Positions 29,249 through 37,985 of a DNA stretch of 64,000 nt are shown piece after piece (within the stretch, counting starts at the first letter, position 1; the number at the start of each line of letters is the position of its first letter). The stretch spans positions 1 through 64,000 of the forward strand of contig CAIWTJ010000272.1 in assembly GCA_903915535.1 (NCBI GenBank), read 5' to 3'. A model generated the notes under the pieces. It was not told where the DNA came from. It worked only from the letters and a program-made list of their open reading frames with translations, and searched no databases. A program made the position numbers and the translations under genes. Origin of the DNA: Enhydrobacter aerosaccus. GTDB taxonomy: Bacteria; Pseudomonadota; Alphaproteobacteria; Reyranellales; Reyranellaceae.

Positions 29249-31206
29249 CCGTAATCCAGATTGCGAACGCCGTTCGGGTTGTCGGCCTGGCGGCGTCGCG
29301 GGCGTATGAGCCGCCGCCGCCGGTCAACTATCTGAAATGGGCCGAGCAGAACATCGTTTTCACCAAGCGCGAGTCGTCGCTGCCTGGCCCGTACAACCGC
29401 CGAAACTTCCCGTACCTCGACGAGATCCTGAAAGCACTCTCGCCGGATGATCCGTGCCGCATCGTCACCGAAATGTGCTCGGCACAGATCGGCAAGACGG
29501 TGGTCGGCAATATCTTTCTCGGCGGATCCATGGCGATGGATCCGAGCGACTTCCTCGTCGTGCATCCGACGGAGGAGAACGCGCGGCGATGGTCGCGGCT
29601 GAAACTCAAGCCGATGCTGCGCGGCACGACTTGCCTGAACGAGATATTTCCCGAGCGCACGCGCGACGGATCCGACTCGGTGTTCATGAAGGAGCACCGC
29701 GACGGGCTCGGCGCGATCCTGATCTCGGGCGCCAACTCGCCGGCGTCGCTGTCGCAGGTGACCATGCCGCGCCAGTCGCAGGACGACCTGGCGAAATGGG
29801 AGGTGAACAGCGCCGGCGATCCGGAGATGCAGGCCGATAGCCGGTCCGCATCGGTCGATACGGCGAAGATCTTCAAGGCCGGCACGCCGCTTGTGCTGCC
29901 GGGCTGCCGGATCACGAAAAACTATCGCGACGGCAGCCAGGAGCGTTTCTATCTGCCGTGCCCGCAGTGCGAGCACATGCAGACGCTCGAATGGGAGAAC
30001 ATGCTCGCGACCCTCGACACCGAGGAGCCTGAGCGCGCGCACTTCACCTGCGTCTCGTGCGGCTTTCCGATCGAGGAGCACCATCGCGCGGCGATGCTGC
30101 AGAAAGGCGAATGGCGGGCCGACAATCCGAAGGCCAAGCGTTATCACCGGTCGTTCTACATCTGGGGAGCGTATTCGCTTCTCAAGTCATGGGCGCAGAT
30201 CGCCCGCGACTGGATCAAGGCGCGCGGCGACTCAGCTGCCGAGCGCGTGTTCCTGAACGACACCGTCGGCCGCGCGCAGGAAACGACCGGCGAGGCGCCG
30301 AGCTGGGAGAAGCTGCGCGATCGCGCGGGCAAGTCGACCTACAAGCGCGGCGTCGTGCCGACGGGTGGCCTTGTGCTCACCGCCGGGATCGACTGCCAGC
30401 AGGATCGCGCCGAGGTGCAGGTCGTGGCTTGGGGGCCGGAGTTCCGTCGCTGGGTTGTCGATTACTTCGTCGTCCCCGGCCATATCAGCGAGAAGCGCTG
30501 CCGCGACCGGCTCGACGCGCTGCTCGAGCAGACATGGCCGAACCAGGCGGGCAATCACGTCCCGCTCGACCGATCGGCGATCGACGGCAACGCCTGGACC
30601 GAGGACGTCTGGGACTGGGCGCGAAAGCACCCGATCTCGAAACTGATCATGGTCCGCGGTCGCGGCGACGAAAGCGCCCCGCGCCTGGCGCGCGTGAAGC
30701 GCGAACGCAACGAAAGAACCGGCAAGCTGCTGAAGTACGCTCGCCGGTTTTTCAATTTCGGCGCGTCGGTGATGAAGCTCGCGCTTTATCGCGACCTGGC
30801 GAAGGAGGATCCGCTCGACCGCGGGTTTGTCGGCCTGCCCGAAGGGCTCGACGACGAATACTTTCGCCAGCTCACGGCCGAGCGCCGCGAGCCGGTAAAG
30901 CGCCAGGGCTTCACCGTGTACAGGTGGGTCAAGGATGCCGCGCAGCCGAACGAAGGCCTCGACACGATGCTGCAGGCCGAGGCCGCGGCGACAAACTACG
31001 GCGTACGCAGCCTGCCCGACCAGATCTGGGCAAAGCTCGAGGTCGAACGAGAGCAGGCGCCGAAGCCGGCGCAAGGCGATCTCGAGGACCTGATCGCCCG
31101 CGGCGTGCCGCAGTCGACCGCGCGACCCGCCGAGGAGCGCGCGCCGATCGTCGTAACGCCGGAAGCGAACGGCGTTCGGCCGCGCACGATGAAAATCGAC
31201 CTTTAG
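29245..31206 (+). CDS. Terminase large subunit (lambda GpA family)
   Basis: A 653-residue packaging motor. VNYLKWAEQNIVFTKRESSL and RRNFPYLDEILKALSPDDPC open the GpA family. A Walker-A-like SAQIGKTVVGN and FLVVHPTEENARRWS follow. A four-Cys zinc-like part (PCPQCEHM, CVSCGFP) and the nuclease region beginning LTAGIDCQQDRAEVQVVAW are present. It cuts and translocates DNA into lambda-type heads. It carries two palindrome sites, one near each end, encoding NAVR and NGVR. Confidence 0.92.
   Translation: MTVIQIANAVRVVGLAASRAYEPPPPVNYLKWAEQNIVFTKRESSLPGPYNRRNFPYLDEILKALSPDDPCRIVTEMCSAQIGKTVVGNIFLGGSMAMDPSDFLVVHPTEENARRWSRLKLKPMLRGTTCLNEIFPERTRDGSDSVFMKEHRDGLGAILISGANSPASLSQVTMPRQSQDDLAKWEVNSAGDPEMQADSRSASVDTAKIFKAGTPLVLPGCRITKNYRDGSQERFYLPCPQCEHMQTLEWENMLATLDTEEPERAHFTCVSCGFPIEEHHRAAMLQKGEWRADNPKAKRYHRSFYIWGAYSLLKSWAQIARDWIKARGDSAAERVFLNDTVGRAQETTGEAPSWEKLRDRAGKSTYKRGVVPTGGLVLTAGIDCQQDRAEVQVVAWGPEFRRWVVDYFVVPGHISEKRCRDRLDALLEQTWPNQAGNHVPLDRSAIDGNAWTEDVWDWARKHPISKLIMVRGRGDESAPRLARVKRERNERTGKLLKYARRFFNFGASVMKLALYRDLAKEDPLDRGFVGLPEGLDDEYFRQLTAERREPVKRQGFTVYRWVKDAAQPNEGLDTMLQAEAAATNYGVRSLPDQIWAKLEVEREQAPKPAQGDLEDLIARGVPQSTARPAEERAPIVVTPEANGVRPRTMKIDL
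29274..29286. repeat. CGAACGSCGTTCG site 9
   Basis: Exact 13-mer, central C on this strand. It lies near codon 10 of the large terminase gene (IANAVR). Confidence 0.9.
31166..31178. repeat. CGAACGSCGTTCG site 10
   Basis: Exact 13-mer, central G. It lies about 10 codons before the end of the large terminase gene (EANGVR). Confidence 0.9.
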
Positions 31207-31216
31207 GAGCCAGGCC

Positions 31217-31435
31217 ATGGCGACGCCCGATCAGCTGCAGGCCTGGCTCACCGAGGCCGAGGGCGCCTATCACGCGCTGCAGATCGGCCAACGCGTGGTC
31301 ACGATCACGTCGGCCGGCGGAAAGTCGCTGACCTACTCGGCGGCAAAGCTGCCGGATCTCGCGGCGTACATCGAATCGCTCAAGCGGCAACTCGGGCTAT
31401 CTAACAACCGGCCCTTCCGGCCGATCTTGGGGTAA
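31217..31435 (+). CDS. Head-tail joining protein (gpW-like)
   Basis: A 72-residue protein. LQAWLTEAEGAYHALQIGQR plus SAGGKSLTYSAAKLPDLAAY is the compact gpW fold that closes the portal and forms the tail attachment. It lies between terminase and portal exactly as in lambda. Confidence 0.8.
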   Translation: MATPDQLQAWLTEAEGAYHALQIGQRVVTITSAGGKSLTYSAAKLPDLAAYIESLKRQLGLSNNRPFRPILG

Positions 31436-31438
31436 GGC

Positions 31439-33049
31439 ATGAGCGCACTCTCCCCTATCCTCGACCGGAACGGCCGGCCCTATGCCCGGCCGGCGCCGGC
31501 GGCGGAACGCTTCGGCGCGCTCGGCCGCACCTTCCGCGGCGCCGATCCGATCAGCCAGGAGCTGGGCGGCTGGCGCCCCGGGCTCACGTCGCCTGCCGGC
31601 GAAATGTGGGGCGAGCGCGATCCGCTCGTCGCGCGCGTTCAGGATATCGCCCGCAACAACGGCTATGCGAGCGGCATCAAGCAGACGCTTGTCGACTCGG
31701 TGATCGGCGCGAATTGGCGTCTGCGCGCGCGCCCGAATTGGCGCGTGCTCGGGATCGACTTCAAGACGTCGCTCGAATGGGCGAGCATGGTCGAGGCCAA
31801 GTGGCGCTCGCATGCCGAGGATCCCGGTTGCTGGATCGACGCCGCCCGCCGGCAGCGTCATGGCGGCCTGCTGCGCTCGCGTTTCATTTCGTGGTTCCTG
31901 TCGGGCGAGCACTGCGCGATCGCCAAGTGGCTGCCCGATCGCGTCGGGCCCGGCCGCGCGCGCTACGCTACCGCGCTGCAGCTGATCGACTCCGATCGAC
32001 TGAGCAGCCCGAACGGTGCACCCGAGTCGCCGACCCTGCGCCAGGGCGTCGAGCTCGGCACTCACGGCGAGCCGCTGGCCTATTGGTTCCGCGACGCGCA
32101 CCCGGCCGACTGGGCGAACGCGATGCAGGCGGCGACGTGGACTCGAGTCCCTCGCGAGACGGCATGGGGCCGCCCGCTCGTCCTGCACGGCTACGAAGTC
32201 GAGCGCGACGGCCAGGTGCGCGGCAAGCCGCCCATGGCGGCGATCGTCGAGACACTGCGCCTCGAGGATGTGTACGGCCGGACCGAGGCCGTGCAGCAGA
32301 TCCTGAATTCGATGTATGCCGCCACGCTCGAGACCGAGTTCGGCAGCATGGATCCGGAGACCTTCGAGTCGATCTTCGGCAAGGACAAGGATACCGGCTC
32401 GCTGAACATGCCGAGCGTCGAAATGACGTTGCGCGGCGTCAAGGTGCCGGATCTGCCGCCCGGCAAGCGTCTCAAGTTCAATTCGCTCAATCGCTCGGGC
32501 TCCAATTTCGCCGAGTTCGAGAAGGCCATGCTGCGCCGCGTGTCGGCCGGCGCCGGCCTCAGCTACGAGCAGGTGAGCAAGGACTACTCGGACAGCAACT
32601 ACTCGTCGTCTCGCGCGGCTTTCGCCGAGGCGTGGAAGTTCATGACGGGCAAGAGCTCGTTCATGGCTGCGACCGCGGCCGATCACGACTACGCGCTCTG
32701 GCTCGAGGAGGCGATCAACATCGGCGATGTCGAGCTGCCGCCGGGATCCGTCGATTTCTACGAACGCAAGGCCGATTGGTCGGCGTGCCGCTGGATCGGC
32801 CCGGGCAAGGGCTACGTCGACGAGGTCAAGGAGGTCCAGGCCTCGCAGATGAAGATCAACGTCGGCCTGTCGACGCTCGAGGAGGAGACGGCATCGCAGG
32901 GTGCCGACTGGCTCGAGAACCTCGAGCAGCTTGCCTATGAGCAGGCCGAAAAAGAGCGCCTCGGGATCAAGGACGATCCAAAGGCCGTCTACCAGGTCAA
33001 CTCGGGCGGTGGCGATCAGCCGCCGGCCAAGAAGAAAAACGAGGAGTGA
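31439..33049 (+). CDS. Portal protein (lambda gpB family)
   Basis: A 536-residue portal. The segment DPLVARVQDIARNNGYASGI with KQTLVDSVIGANWRLRARP is the typical opening of lambda-family portals, and GAGLSYEQVSKDYSDSNYSS is the conserved late motif. The acidic/charged C-terminus is normal. It forms the dodecameric channel in one capsid vertex. It is followed 4 bp later by the protease gene. Confidence 0.92.
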   Translation: MSALSPILDRNGRPYARPAPAAERFGALGRTFRGADPISQELGGWRPGLTSPAGEMWGERDPLVARVQDIARNNGYASGIKQTLVDSVIGANWRLRARPNWRVLGIDFKTSLEWASMVEAKWRSHAEDPGCWIDAARRQRHGGLLRSRFISWFLSGEHCAIAKWLPDRVGPGRARYATALQLIDSDRLSSPNGAPESPTLRQGVELGTHGEPLAYWFRDAHPADWANAMQAATWTRVPRETAWGRPLVLHGYEVERDGQVRGKPPMAAIVETLRLEDVYGRTEAVQQILNSMYAATLETEFGSMDPETFESIFGKDKDTGSLNMPSVEMTLRGVKVPDLPPGKRLKFNSLNRSGSNFAEFEKAMLRRVSAGAGLSYEQVSKDYSDSNYSSSRAAFAEAWKFMTGKSSFMAATAADHDYALWLEEAINIGDVELPPGSVDFYERKADWSACRWIGPGKGYVDEVKEVQASQMKINVGLSTLEEETASQGADWLENLEQLAYEQAEKERLGIKDDPKAVYQVNSGGGDQPPAKKKNEE

Positions 33050-33053
33050 GCGA

Positions 33054-33959
33054 ATGCGGTTTGCAAACATTGCCGGCCGCGCGTTCGATCGCCCGTTGCT
33101 CCTTCACCCGGGGCACGGCCAGACGTTGCTGGCCGCGCTCGCGGGCCTGATTGCGCGCTCGAACCTCGAGTCGCGTCTCGACGGCGAGCGGCCGCAGGCG
33201 ATGGCGTACGACGACGACGATCGCGAGCGGCCCATGCCGACGTCGTCGCTGCCGTTCGGCCTCGTCCAGTGGGAGCGCGGCAAGTGCTACGCCGAGATCG
33301 ACGGCGTCGCCGTGCTCGAGGTCGACGGAACGCTCGTGAACAAGAACGGCTATCTCGGGCCGAGCTGCGGCATGACCGGTTACGACGGCATCCGGACCCA
33401 GCTCATGGCCGCGATGGTAGATCCCACGGTGAAGGGGATCGCCCTCTACACCGAGTCGCCGGGCGGCGAGGTGTCGGGTTGTTTCGACCTGGCGAATTTC
33501 ATTCGCGAGGCGGCCAAGCAAAAGCCGATCTGGGGCATCGTCGACGGCCTGGCGGCCTCTGCGGCCTATGCGCTCGTGTCGGGCTGCACGCGGATCACCT
33601 CGAGCTCTGTCGGGCTCGTCGGGTCGATCGGCGTCATCGTCGCGCATGCCGATTTCTCCAAGATGCTCGAGAAAGACGGCATCGACGTGCAGCTGATCTT
33701 TGCCGGGGCACACAAGGCCGACGGCAATCCGTTCAATCCGCTCCCGAAGGAGGTGCGGGCCACTATCCAGGCCGAGATCGATTCGTTGTGGACGCAGTTC
33801 GCGGCCCTCGTGTCGGTCGGCCGCAAGATCTCACCGGCGGCCGTGAAGGCGCTCGAGGCGCAATGCTTCCTGGCCGGTGAGGCGCATGGCCACAAGCTCT
33901 GCGACGACGTCATGCCGCCCGACGAGGCGCTGGCCGAGTTCATCGAGTCCGTTTCCTGA
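33054..33959 (+). CDS. S49-family capsid maturation protease
   Basis: A 301-residue peptidase of the SppA/ClpP-like S49 family. GIALYTESPGGEVSGCFDLA forms the oxyanion region, GLAASAAYALVSGC holds the catalytic Ser, and AHKADGNPFNPLPKEV holds the partner Lys. It processes the prohead like lambda gpC. ATG 33054 fits the family length; the frame is open upstream inside the portal gene. In lambda the scaffold is nested in this gene, whereas here a separate acidic gene follows. Confidence 0.88.
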   Translation: MRFANIAGRAFDRPLLLHPGHGQTLLAALAGLIARSNLESRLDGERPQAMAYDDDDRERPMPTSSLPFGLVQWERGKCYAEIDGVAVLEVDGTLVNKNGYLGPSCGMTGYDGIRTQLMAAMVDPTVKGIALYTESPGGEVSGCFDLANFIREAAKQKPIWGIVDGLAASAAYALVSGCTRITSSSVGLVGSIGVIVAHADFSKMLEKDGIDVQLIFAGAHKADGNPFNPLPKEVRATIQAEIDSLWTQFAALVSVGRKISPAAVKALEAQCFLAGEAHGHKLCDDVMPPDEALAEFIESVS

Positions 33960-33988
33960 AACCGAGATCCACGACGAGGAGAGAATCT

Positions 33989-34519
33989 ATGTCCAAGGGT
34001 AACCGCACGCTGGCCTTTCTCGGGTTCGGCGGAAAGACCAAGGCCGAAACCGAGACTGAGGACGAGAAGGCCGCGCGTCTCGCCGCCGAAAAGAAGGCGA
34101 AGCAGAAAGAGGACGGCGACGATGCCGACGAGGACGACGAGGAGGACGACGACGAGAAGGACGACGCCGACGCCAAGGCGGCCAAGGCCTCGCGGAACGC
34201 CCTGCGCGCTGCCGGTCATCGACGCGGCGCCGCGGCCGAGCGCCTGCGCATCGGCGCCATCCTGAACGGCGTCGACCCGGCGAAGGCCGAGCTCGCGCTT
34301 CACTTCGCGCTGAATACCGACATGAGCCCCGACGCGGCGAAGGCCTCGCTCGCCAAGGCACCCGCCGGTGCCAGCCGAACGCCGTTCGCCGATGCCATGG
34401 CCCGCCAGCCTGGCGCCGACGTGCCGGCCGGTGCCGAACGTGCTCCCGCCGGCAAGGGCGTGTCGCTGTCCGGTCGCATGGCGGCCGATCTCACCAAGCG
34501 CGGCCTGCTCGGCAAGTAG
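33989..34519 (+). CDS. Probable scaffold protein, acidic
   Basis: A 176-residue protein with a highly charged N-terminal half (KEDGDDADEDDEEDDDEKDD) and an Ala/Lys-rich helix-forming part, ending in a conserved-looking GVSLSGRMAADLTKRGLLGK. Its place between protease and decoration protein and its composition suggest a capsid assembly scaffold. Site 11 encodes SRTPFADA between the two parts. Confidence 0.6.
   Translation: MSKGNRTLAFLGFGGKTKAETETEDEKAARLAAEKKAKQKEDGDDADEDDEEDDDEKDDADAKAAKASRNALRAAGHRRGAAAERLRIGAILNGVDPAKAELALHFALNTDMSPDAAKASLAKAPAGASRTPFADAMARQPGADVPAGAERAPAGKGVSLSGRMAADLTKRGLLGK
34376..34388. repeat. CGAACGSCGTTCG site 11
   Basis: Exact 13-mer, central C on this strand. It lies in the scaffold gene in the RTPF frame, in a linker. 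Confidence 0.9.
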
Positions 34520-34573
34520 CCGCGGCCGCGTCCCCGCGTTCCGTCCTTTCACGAATCCAACCGGAGATAGCCC

Positions 34574-34969
34574 ATGTCCACGCTTACCGAGCGCACCTAT
34601 GTTCCCGACGTCATCAAGTCGGAGGTTGATCCCGTCCTGTCGCGCAAGCTCGTCACGATCCTGAGCGGTGCCGGCATCCTGAAAAAGGGAACGGTGCTCG
34701 GCACCGTGACCGCAACCGGCAAGATGATTCCGTACGACCCGACGGCATCGGACGGCAGCCAGCTCACGACCGTCGGCAAGCTCGCGATCCTGGGCGCCGA
34801 CGTCGACGCCACCTCGGCCGACGTGCTGAATACCCTCGTGTGGTACGCGCTCTGCTCGTTCACCACCGCAAAACTGATCTGGGGCGCCGGCGTTACGACC
34901 GGTACGCACAAGACGAACGCGTACGCGGGCCTCGCGCTCTGCTTCGCGATCCAGCGCCCGCCGGGCTGA
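34574..34969 (+). CDS. Head decoration protein (lambda gpD-like)
   Basis: A 131-residue protein. The stretch SGAGILKKGTVLGTVTATGK and the later DVLNTLVWYALCSFTTAKLI with ALCFAIQRPPG match gpD-type decoration proteins, which form trimers on the expanded capsid and stabilise packaged DNA. GGAGA ribosome site 8 bp before ATG. Confidence 0.85.
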   Translation: MSTLTERTYVPDVIKSEVDPVLSRKLVTILSGAGILKKGTVLGTVTATGKMIPYDPTASDGSQLTTVGKLAILGADVDATSADVLNTLVWYALCSFTTAKLIWGAGVTTGTHKTNAYAGLALCFAIQRPPG

Positions 34970-35064
34970 TCCCGGCGCGCCAGGCCTGACTACGCACCTG
35001 CTGCGGTGCGCCACGCGCCACTCACGGCGCACCTTTCCCGTTTTCTGAACATCCGGAGACTTTC

Positions 35065-36132
35065 ATGGAGAACCTCGTTCTCGACGTTTTCAACTCGGAC
35101 GCCTTTTCGGTTACCGAGCTCAGCAAGTCGATCGACCTTGTGCCGATCAAGTGGGGCCGCCTCGGCGAGCTCAACATCTTCCCCGAGAAGGGGATTCCGA
35201 CGACGACCGTCATGGTCGAGTACCGCAACAACAAGCTGTCGATCCTGCCCACCAAGCCGCGCGGCGCGCCGGGCAGTGTCGGCGACGTCGGCCGCCGCTA
35301 TGCCAAGACGTTCGCGATCCCGCATATCCCGCACGACGATACCGTGCAGGCCGACGAGATCCAGAATGTGCGTGCCTTCGGCGGTGTGCCGCGCCTCGAG
35401 TCCGTCATGGACGTCGTGAACCGCAAGCTGCTCACCATGCGCAACAAGCACGATATCACCCTCGAGCACATGCGCGCCGGCATGATGCAGGGCAAGCTGA
35501 TCGACTTCGACGGCACGGTTCTGCTGAACCTCTTCACCGAGTTCAGCGTCACCGAGCCGACGATCGCCTTCAACTTCGACGGTCCGCCGACCGACCAGGC
35601 GATGGTCACTGCCTGCGACAAGGTCAAAGCGTGGATGGAGGACAACCTGCTCGGCGACGTGTCGACCGGGATCCGCGTCATGTGCTCCCCGACGTTCTGG
35701 CGGTACTTCATCGCGAACCCGACGGTGCTCAAGTCGTACCAGCTCTACCAGGCGATGGTCGCGAACAGCCCGAACCCGCTGCGCGACGACGTGCGCCGCG
35801 GCTTCCTGTGGCAGGACATGATCTGGGAGCAGTATCGCGCCAAGGGCTCCTATGAGAACGCCGACGGCACGTACACGAGCGCGCCGTTCCTCACCGACGG
35901 CGAGTGCCGGTTCATCCCCGAAGGCACGATGAACACGTTCTCGACCTATTTCGGGCCGCCGACGTTCATGGAAGCCGTCAACGAGCCCGGCCTGCGGTAC
36001 TTCGCGAAGGCCGTTCCCGAGCGCGCGAATCGCTGGGTCGACCTGTTCAGCCAGAGCAACCCGCTGCCCCTCTGCGAGAAGCCGGCCGTCTTGATCCGTG
36101 GCTACGCCACCGGTGGCGCCACGAACATCTAG
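35065..36132 (+). CDS. Major capsid protein (lambda gpE family)
   Basis: A 355-residue HK97-fold capsid protein. FSVTELSKSIDLVPIKWGRL opens the family; VEYRNNKLSILPTKPRGAPG, RAFGGVPRLESVMDVVNRKL and FTEFSVTEPTIAFNFDGPPT are typical. FLTDGECRFIPEGTMNTFST and the C-terminal RYFAKAVPERANRWVDLFSQ complete it. It should be the most abundant virion protein and is followed by a large hairpin. Confidence 0.93.
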   Translation: MENLVLDVFNSDAFSVTELSKSIDLVPIKWGRLGELNIFPEKGIPTTTVMVEYRNNKLSILPTKPRGAPGSVGDVGRRYAKTFAIPHIPHDDTVQADEIQNVRAFGGVPRLESVMDVVNRKLLTMRNKHDITLEHMRAGMMQGKLIDFDGTVLLNLFTEFSVTEPTIAFNFDGPPTDQAMVTACDKVKAWMEDNLLGDVSTGIRVMCSPTFWRYFIANPTVLKSYQLYQAMVANSPNPLRDDVRRGFLWQDMIWEQYRAKGSYENADGTYTSAPFLTDGECRFIPEGTMNTFSTYFGPPTFMEAVNEPGLRYFAKAVPERANRWVDLFSQSNPLPLCEKPAVLIRGYATGGATNI

Positions 36133-36150
36133 CCCGCCAGACAATGAAAG

Positions 36151-36185
36151 TGCAGCCCGGCCGAACGGCGTTCGGCCGGGCTGCA
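36151..36185. terminator. 35-nt perfect inverted repeat centred on palindrome site 12
   Basis: Two 17-nt perfectly complementary arms (36151-36167 and 36169-36185) surround a single G at 36168, the centre of CGAACGGCGTTCG. It lies 18 bp after the capsid stop codon, before the next gene. There is no T tract. Either an mRNA-stabilising or attenuating hairpin, or an extended form of the palindrome site. Confidence 0.7.
36162..36174. repeat. CGAACGSCGTTCG site 12
   Basis: Exact 13-mer, central G. It is intergenic, the exact centre of the 35-nt inverted repeat. Confidence 0.9.
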
Positions 36186-36231
36186 TCGTTGATTGCCTGC
36201 GTAACCGTTGTTTCAACCCGGAGAAAGTGAC

Positions 36232-36585
36232 ATGGCACGTTTGAAGTTCTCTCGCGATTACTCCCACAAGCTCGACGACGCCGGCCGTACCCAGACGTGG
36301 CCCGCCGGATGGGAGGGCACCGTCGACAACGAGGACGTGATCAAGGCCGCGACGTCGGCAACCAAAGACGGCGAAAGGGAAATCCCGCCCGCGGCCGAGC
36401 TCGTCGGCAAGGCGCCCAAGCCCGCCGCCGAGGTCGAGATCCCGGCCGACTACGAGGATTACAACGCGGCCGATGCCGTCAATCTGGCGCACCAGCTCGG
36501 CGCCGGCGCCGACGTCAAAACGAAGGCCGACGCCCTCAAGTTCATCGCGGCCGAGGCGGCCAAGCTTAACCCGCCGCTCGTCTAA
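36232..36585 (+). CDS. Head completion / packaging accessory protein (lambda FI-like position)
   Basis: A 117-residue protein. The beta-like N-terminus (LKFSRDYSHKLDDAGRTQTW) is followed by a charged linker and a helical end (YNAADAVNLAHQLGAGADVK, KADALKFIAAEAAKL). Its order after the major capsid gene matches the FI/FII position. The assignment is positional. The stop overlaps the next ATG by one base (TAATG). Confidence 0.5.
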   Translation: MARLKFSRDYSHKLDDAGRTQTWPAGWEGTVDNEDVIKAATSATKDGEREIPPAAELVGKAPKPAAEVEIPADYEDYNAADAVNLAHQLGAGADVKTKADALKFIAAEAAKLNPPLV

Positions 36586-36947
36586 TGGCCTGGCGCGACC
36601 TGGCCGACGATCTCGACGCGGCCACGGTCACGACGTTCGATTACGGCAACGTCTCGCTGCAAAAGATGGCAGCAGGCGTTGTCTCGGGCGATCCGATCCC
36701 GTTGCCGGCCGAGTTCGACGGCGCGTTTGTCACCCTCGACATGGGCGACGGCACGCAAGCCTCGACCGTCGGGACTGCACTCGTGATCCATTACGGGCAC
36801 CTGCCCGACGGGATCATGCTCGAGGTCAAGGATCGCTTCATTCTCGCCGATGGCCCCGCCGCCGGCGTCTATGTGATCGACGATCTGCAGCCCAATGAGG
36901 ACCGCACCGGCGCGACGGTGCGCCTGAAACGGCAGCTCAAGACGTAG
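36585..36947 (+). CDS. Head-tail connector protein (FII-like position)
   Basis: A 120-residue beta-rich protein (TVTTFDYGNVSLQKMAAGVV, AFVTLDMGDGTQASTVGTAL, EVKDRFILADGPAAGVYVID). The fold pattern and place between head and tail genes suggest a gpFII-type stopper/connector. The family was not recognised outright. Confidence 0.55.
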   Translation: MAWRDLADDLDAATVTTFDYGNVSLQKMAAGVVSGDPIPLPAEFDGAFVTLDMGDGTQASTVGTALVIHYGHLPDGIMLEVKDRFILADGPAAGVYVIDDLQPNEDRTGATVRLKRQLKT

Positions 36948-36965
36948 CAGCTCGAGGATCTCCGC

Positions 36966-37589
36966 ATGACGTTCAACGTGCTGCGGATCGAAGCCATCCG
37001 GCAGGCCGCGCTCGCGAGCCTGCGCGCGGCTGTCGCCGCGGCGAACGCCGACGACGCGCCGGCGTCTCCGCTCAAGGATCTCTACATTCCCGCTCACCGA
37101 TTCGAGAAACTGGATCCGAAGCAGGCGCCGTTCCTGCATGCCGTCGGCAAGAGCGACGGCGGCGCGGGCGATTCGGACGGCGATCCGGTGATTCTCAGCA
37201 CCGGTACGCTGCATCTCAACGTGCTGTGTGCCTGCGGCCGCGACGATGCCGCGGATCTCGACGCCCAAGGCGCGAGCCTCGTCGAGGCGATTTGCCTGCA
37301 GCTGCTCGAGGACGGCACCTTTCTGCAGCTGTTCACGAAAGTAGAGGCGTTGCGGGTCACGAACGAGGACGGCATCGCTCGCGGCGACAACGGCAGCGGC
37401 GAATACGACGTCGTGCTCTGGCAGATCGAAATCGAATTCAAGGACGGCCCGGTTCAATTCGAGCCGCGCCTTCCGGCCGATGCGACGGATCTGTCGCTCG
37501 TGAACGTGACGGCGCAGCTCGGCGATGCCGAGGAGTCGATCCCGGCGCAGAGCCTGCTCGTTAAAGAAACCTTTTCGACAAACACTTAG
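36966..37589 (+). CDS. Tail terminator/completion-like protein
   Basis: A 207-residue protein starting MTFNVLRIEAIRQAALASLR. A core pattern STGTLHLNVLCACGRDDAAD, LDAQGASLVEAICLQLLEDG and VVLWQIEIEFKDGPVQFEPR resembles gpU/gp37-type tail completion proteins. It lies directly before the DUF2635 and sheath genes as in Mu-like tails. The assignment is moderate. Confidence 0.55.
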   Translation: MTFNVLRIEAIRQAALASLRAAVAAANADDAPASPLKDLYIPAHRFEKLDPKQAPFLHAVGKSDGGAGDSDGDPVILSTGTLHLNVLCACGRDDAADLDAQGASLVEAICLQLLEDGTFLQLFTKVEALRVTNEDGIARGDNGSGEYDVVLWQIEIEFKDGPVQFEPRLPADATDLSLVNVTAQLGDAEESIPAQSLLVKETFSTNT

Positions 37590-37601
37590 GAGACGGCACC
37601 G

Positions 37602-37871
37602 ATGGATAGGAAATGGTTTACTCCCAAGAAAGGCCACACTCCGCTCTGCCCGATCACGCGCGCCGTCGTTCCTGCGCACGGCAAATGGGTTCCGGCGAGC
37701 GAGGAGTTCTATATCCGCCGCGTGCTCGACGGCGACGGTGAGCTCACCGACGACATGCCCCAAGCGGCCAAGGCCGAGGAGTTGCGTCTCGCGGCCGAGG
37801 CGCAGGCCCGGGCCGACGAGGCGAAGCACGCCGCCGAGGATCGCGCGTCCGAATCGCCGCACGCCGAGTAG
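37602..37871 (+). CDS. DUF2635 family protein (Mu gp38-like)
   Basis: An 89-residue protein. MDRKWFTPKKGHTPLCPITR, AHGKWVPASEEFYIRRVLDG and DGEL follow the DUF2635 pattern of a short protein found before contractile sheath genes. An Ala/Glu-rich tail follows. It is probably a minor tail assembly component. GGAGA ribosome site. Confidence 0.65.
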   Translation: MDRKWFTPKKGHTPLCPITRAVVPAHGKWVPASEEFYIRRVLDGDGELTDDMPQAAKAEELRLAAEAQARADEAKHAAEDRASESPHAE

Positions 37872-37915
37872 CACCGACACTCCCGCGGCGCCGTTTTCAT
37901 CAACCAGGCAGCCGC

Positions 37916-37951
37916 ACCGGCCGGTCCCCGACTCCCTGGGGGCCGGCCGGT
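37916..37951 (+). terminator. GC-rich hairpin before the sheath gene
   Basis: Arms of about 15 nt (37916-37930 and 37937-37951) pair nearly completely and a pyrimidine-rich stretch (TCTCCCCTTT) follows. It lies 45 bp after the DUF2635 gene and 34 bp before the sheath start. Likely an attenuator or processing hairpin. Confidence 0.45.
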
Positions 37952-37985
37952 TCTCCCCTTTCGATCGTGACCCGCGAGGCCTTCA

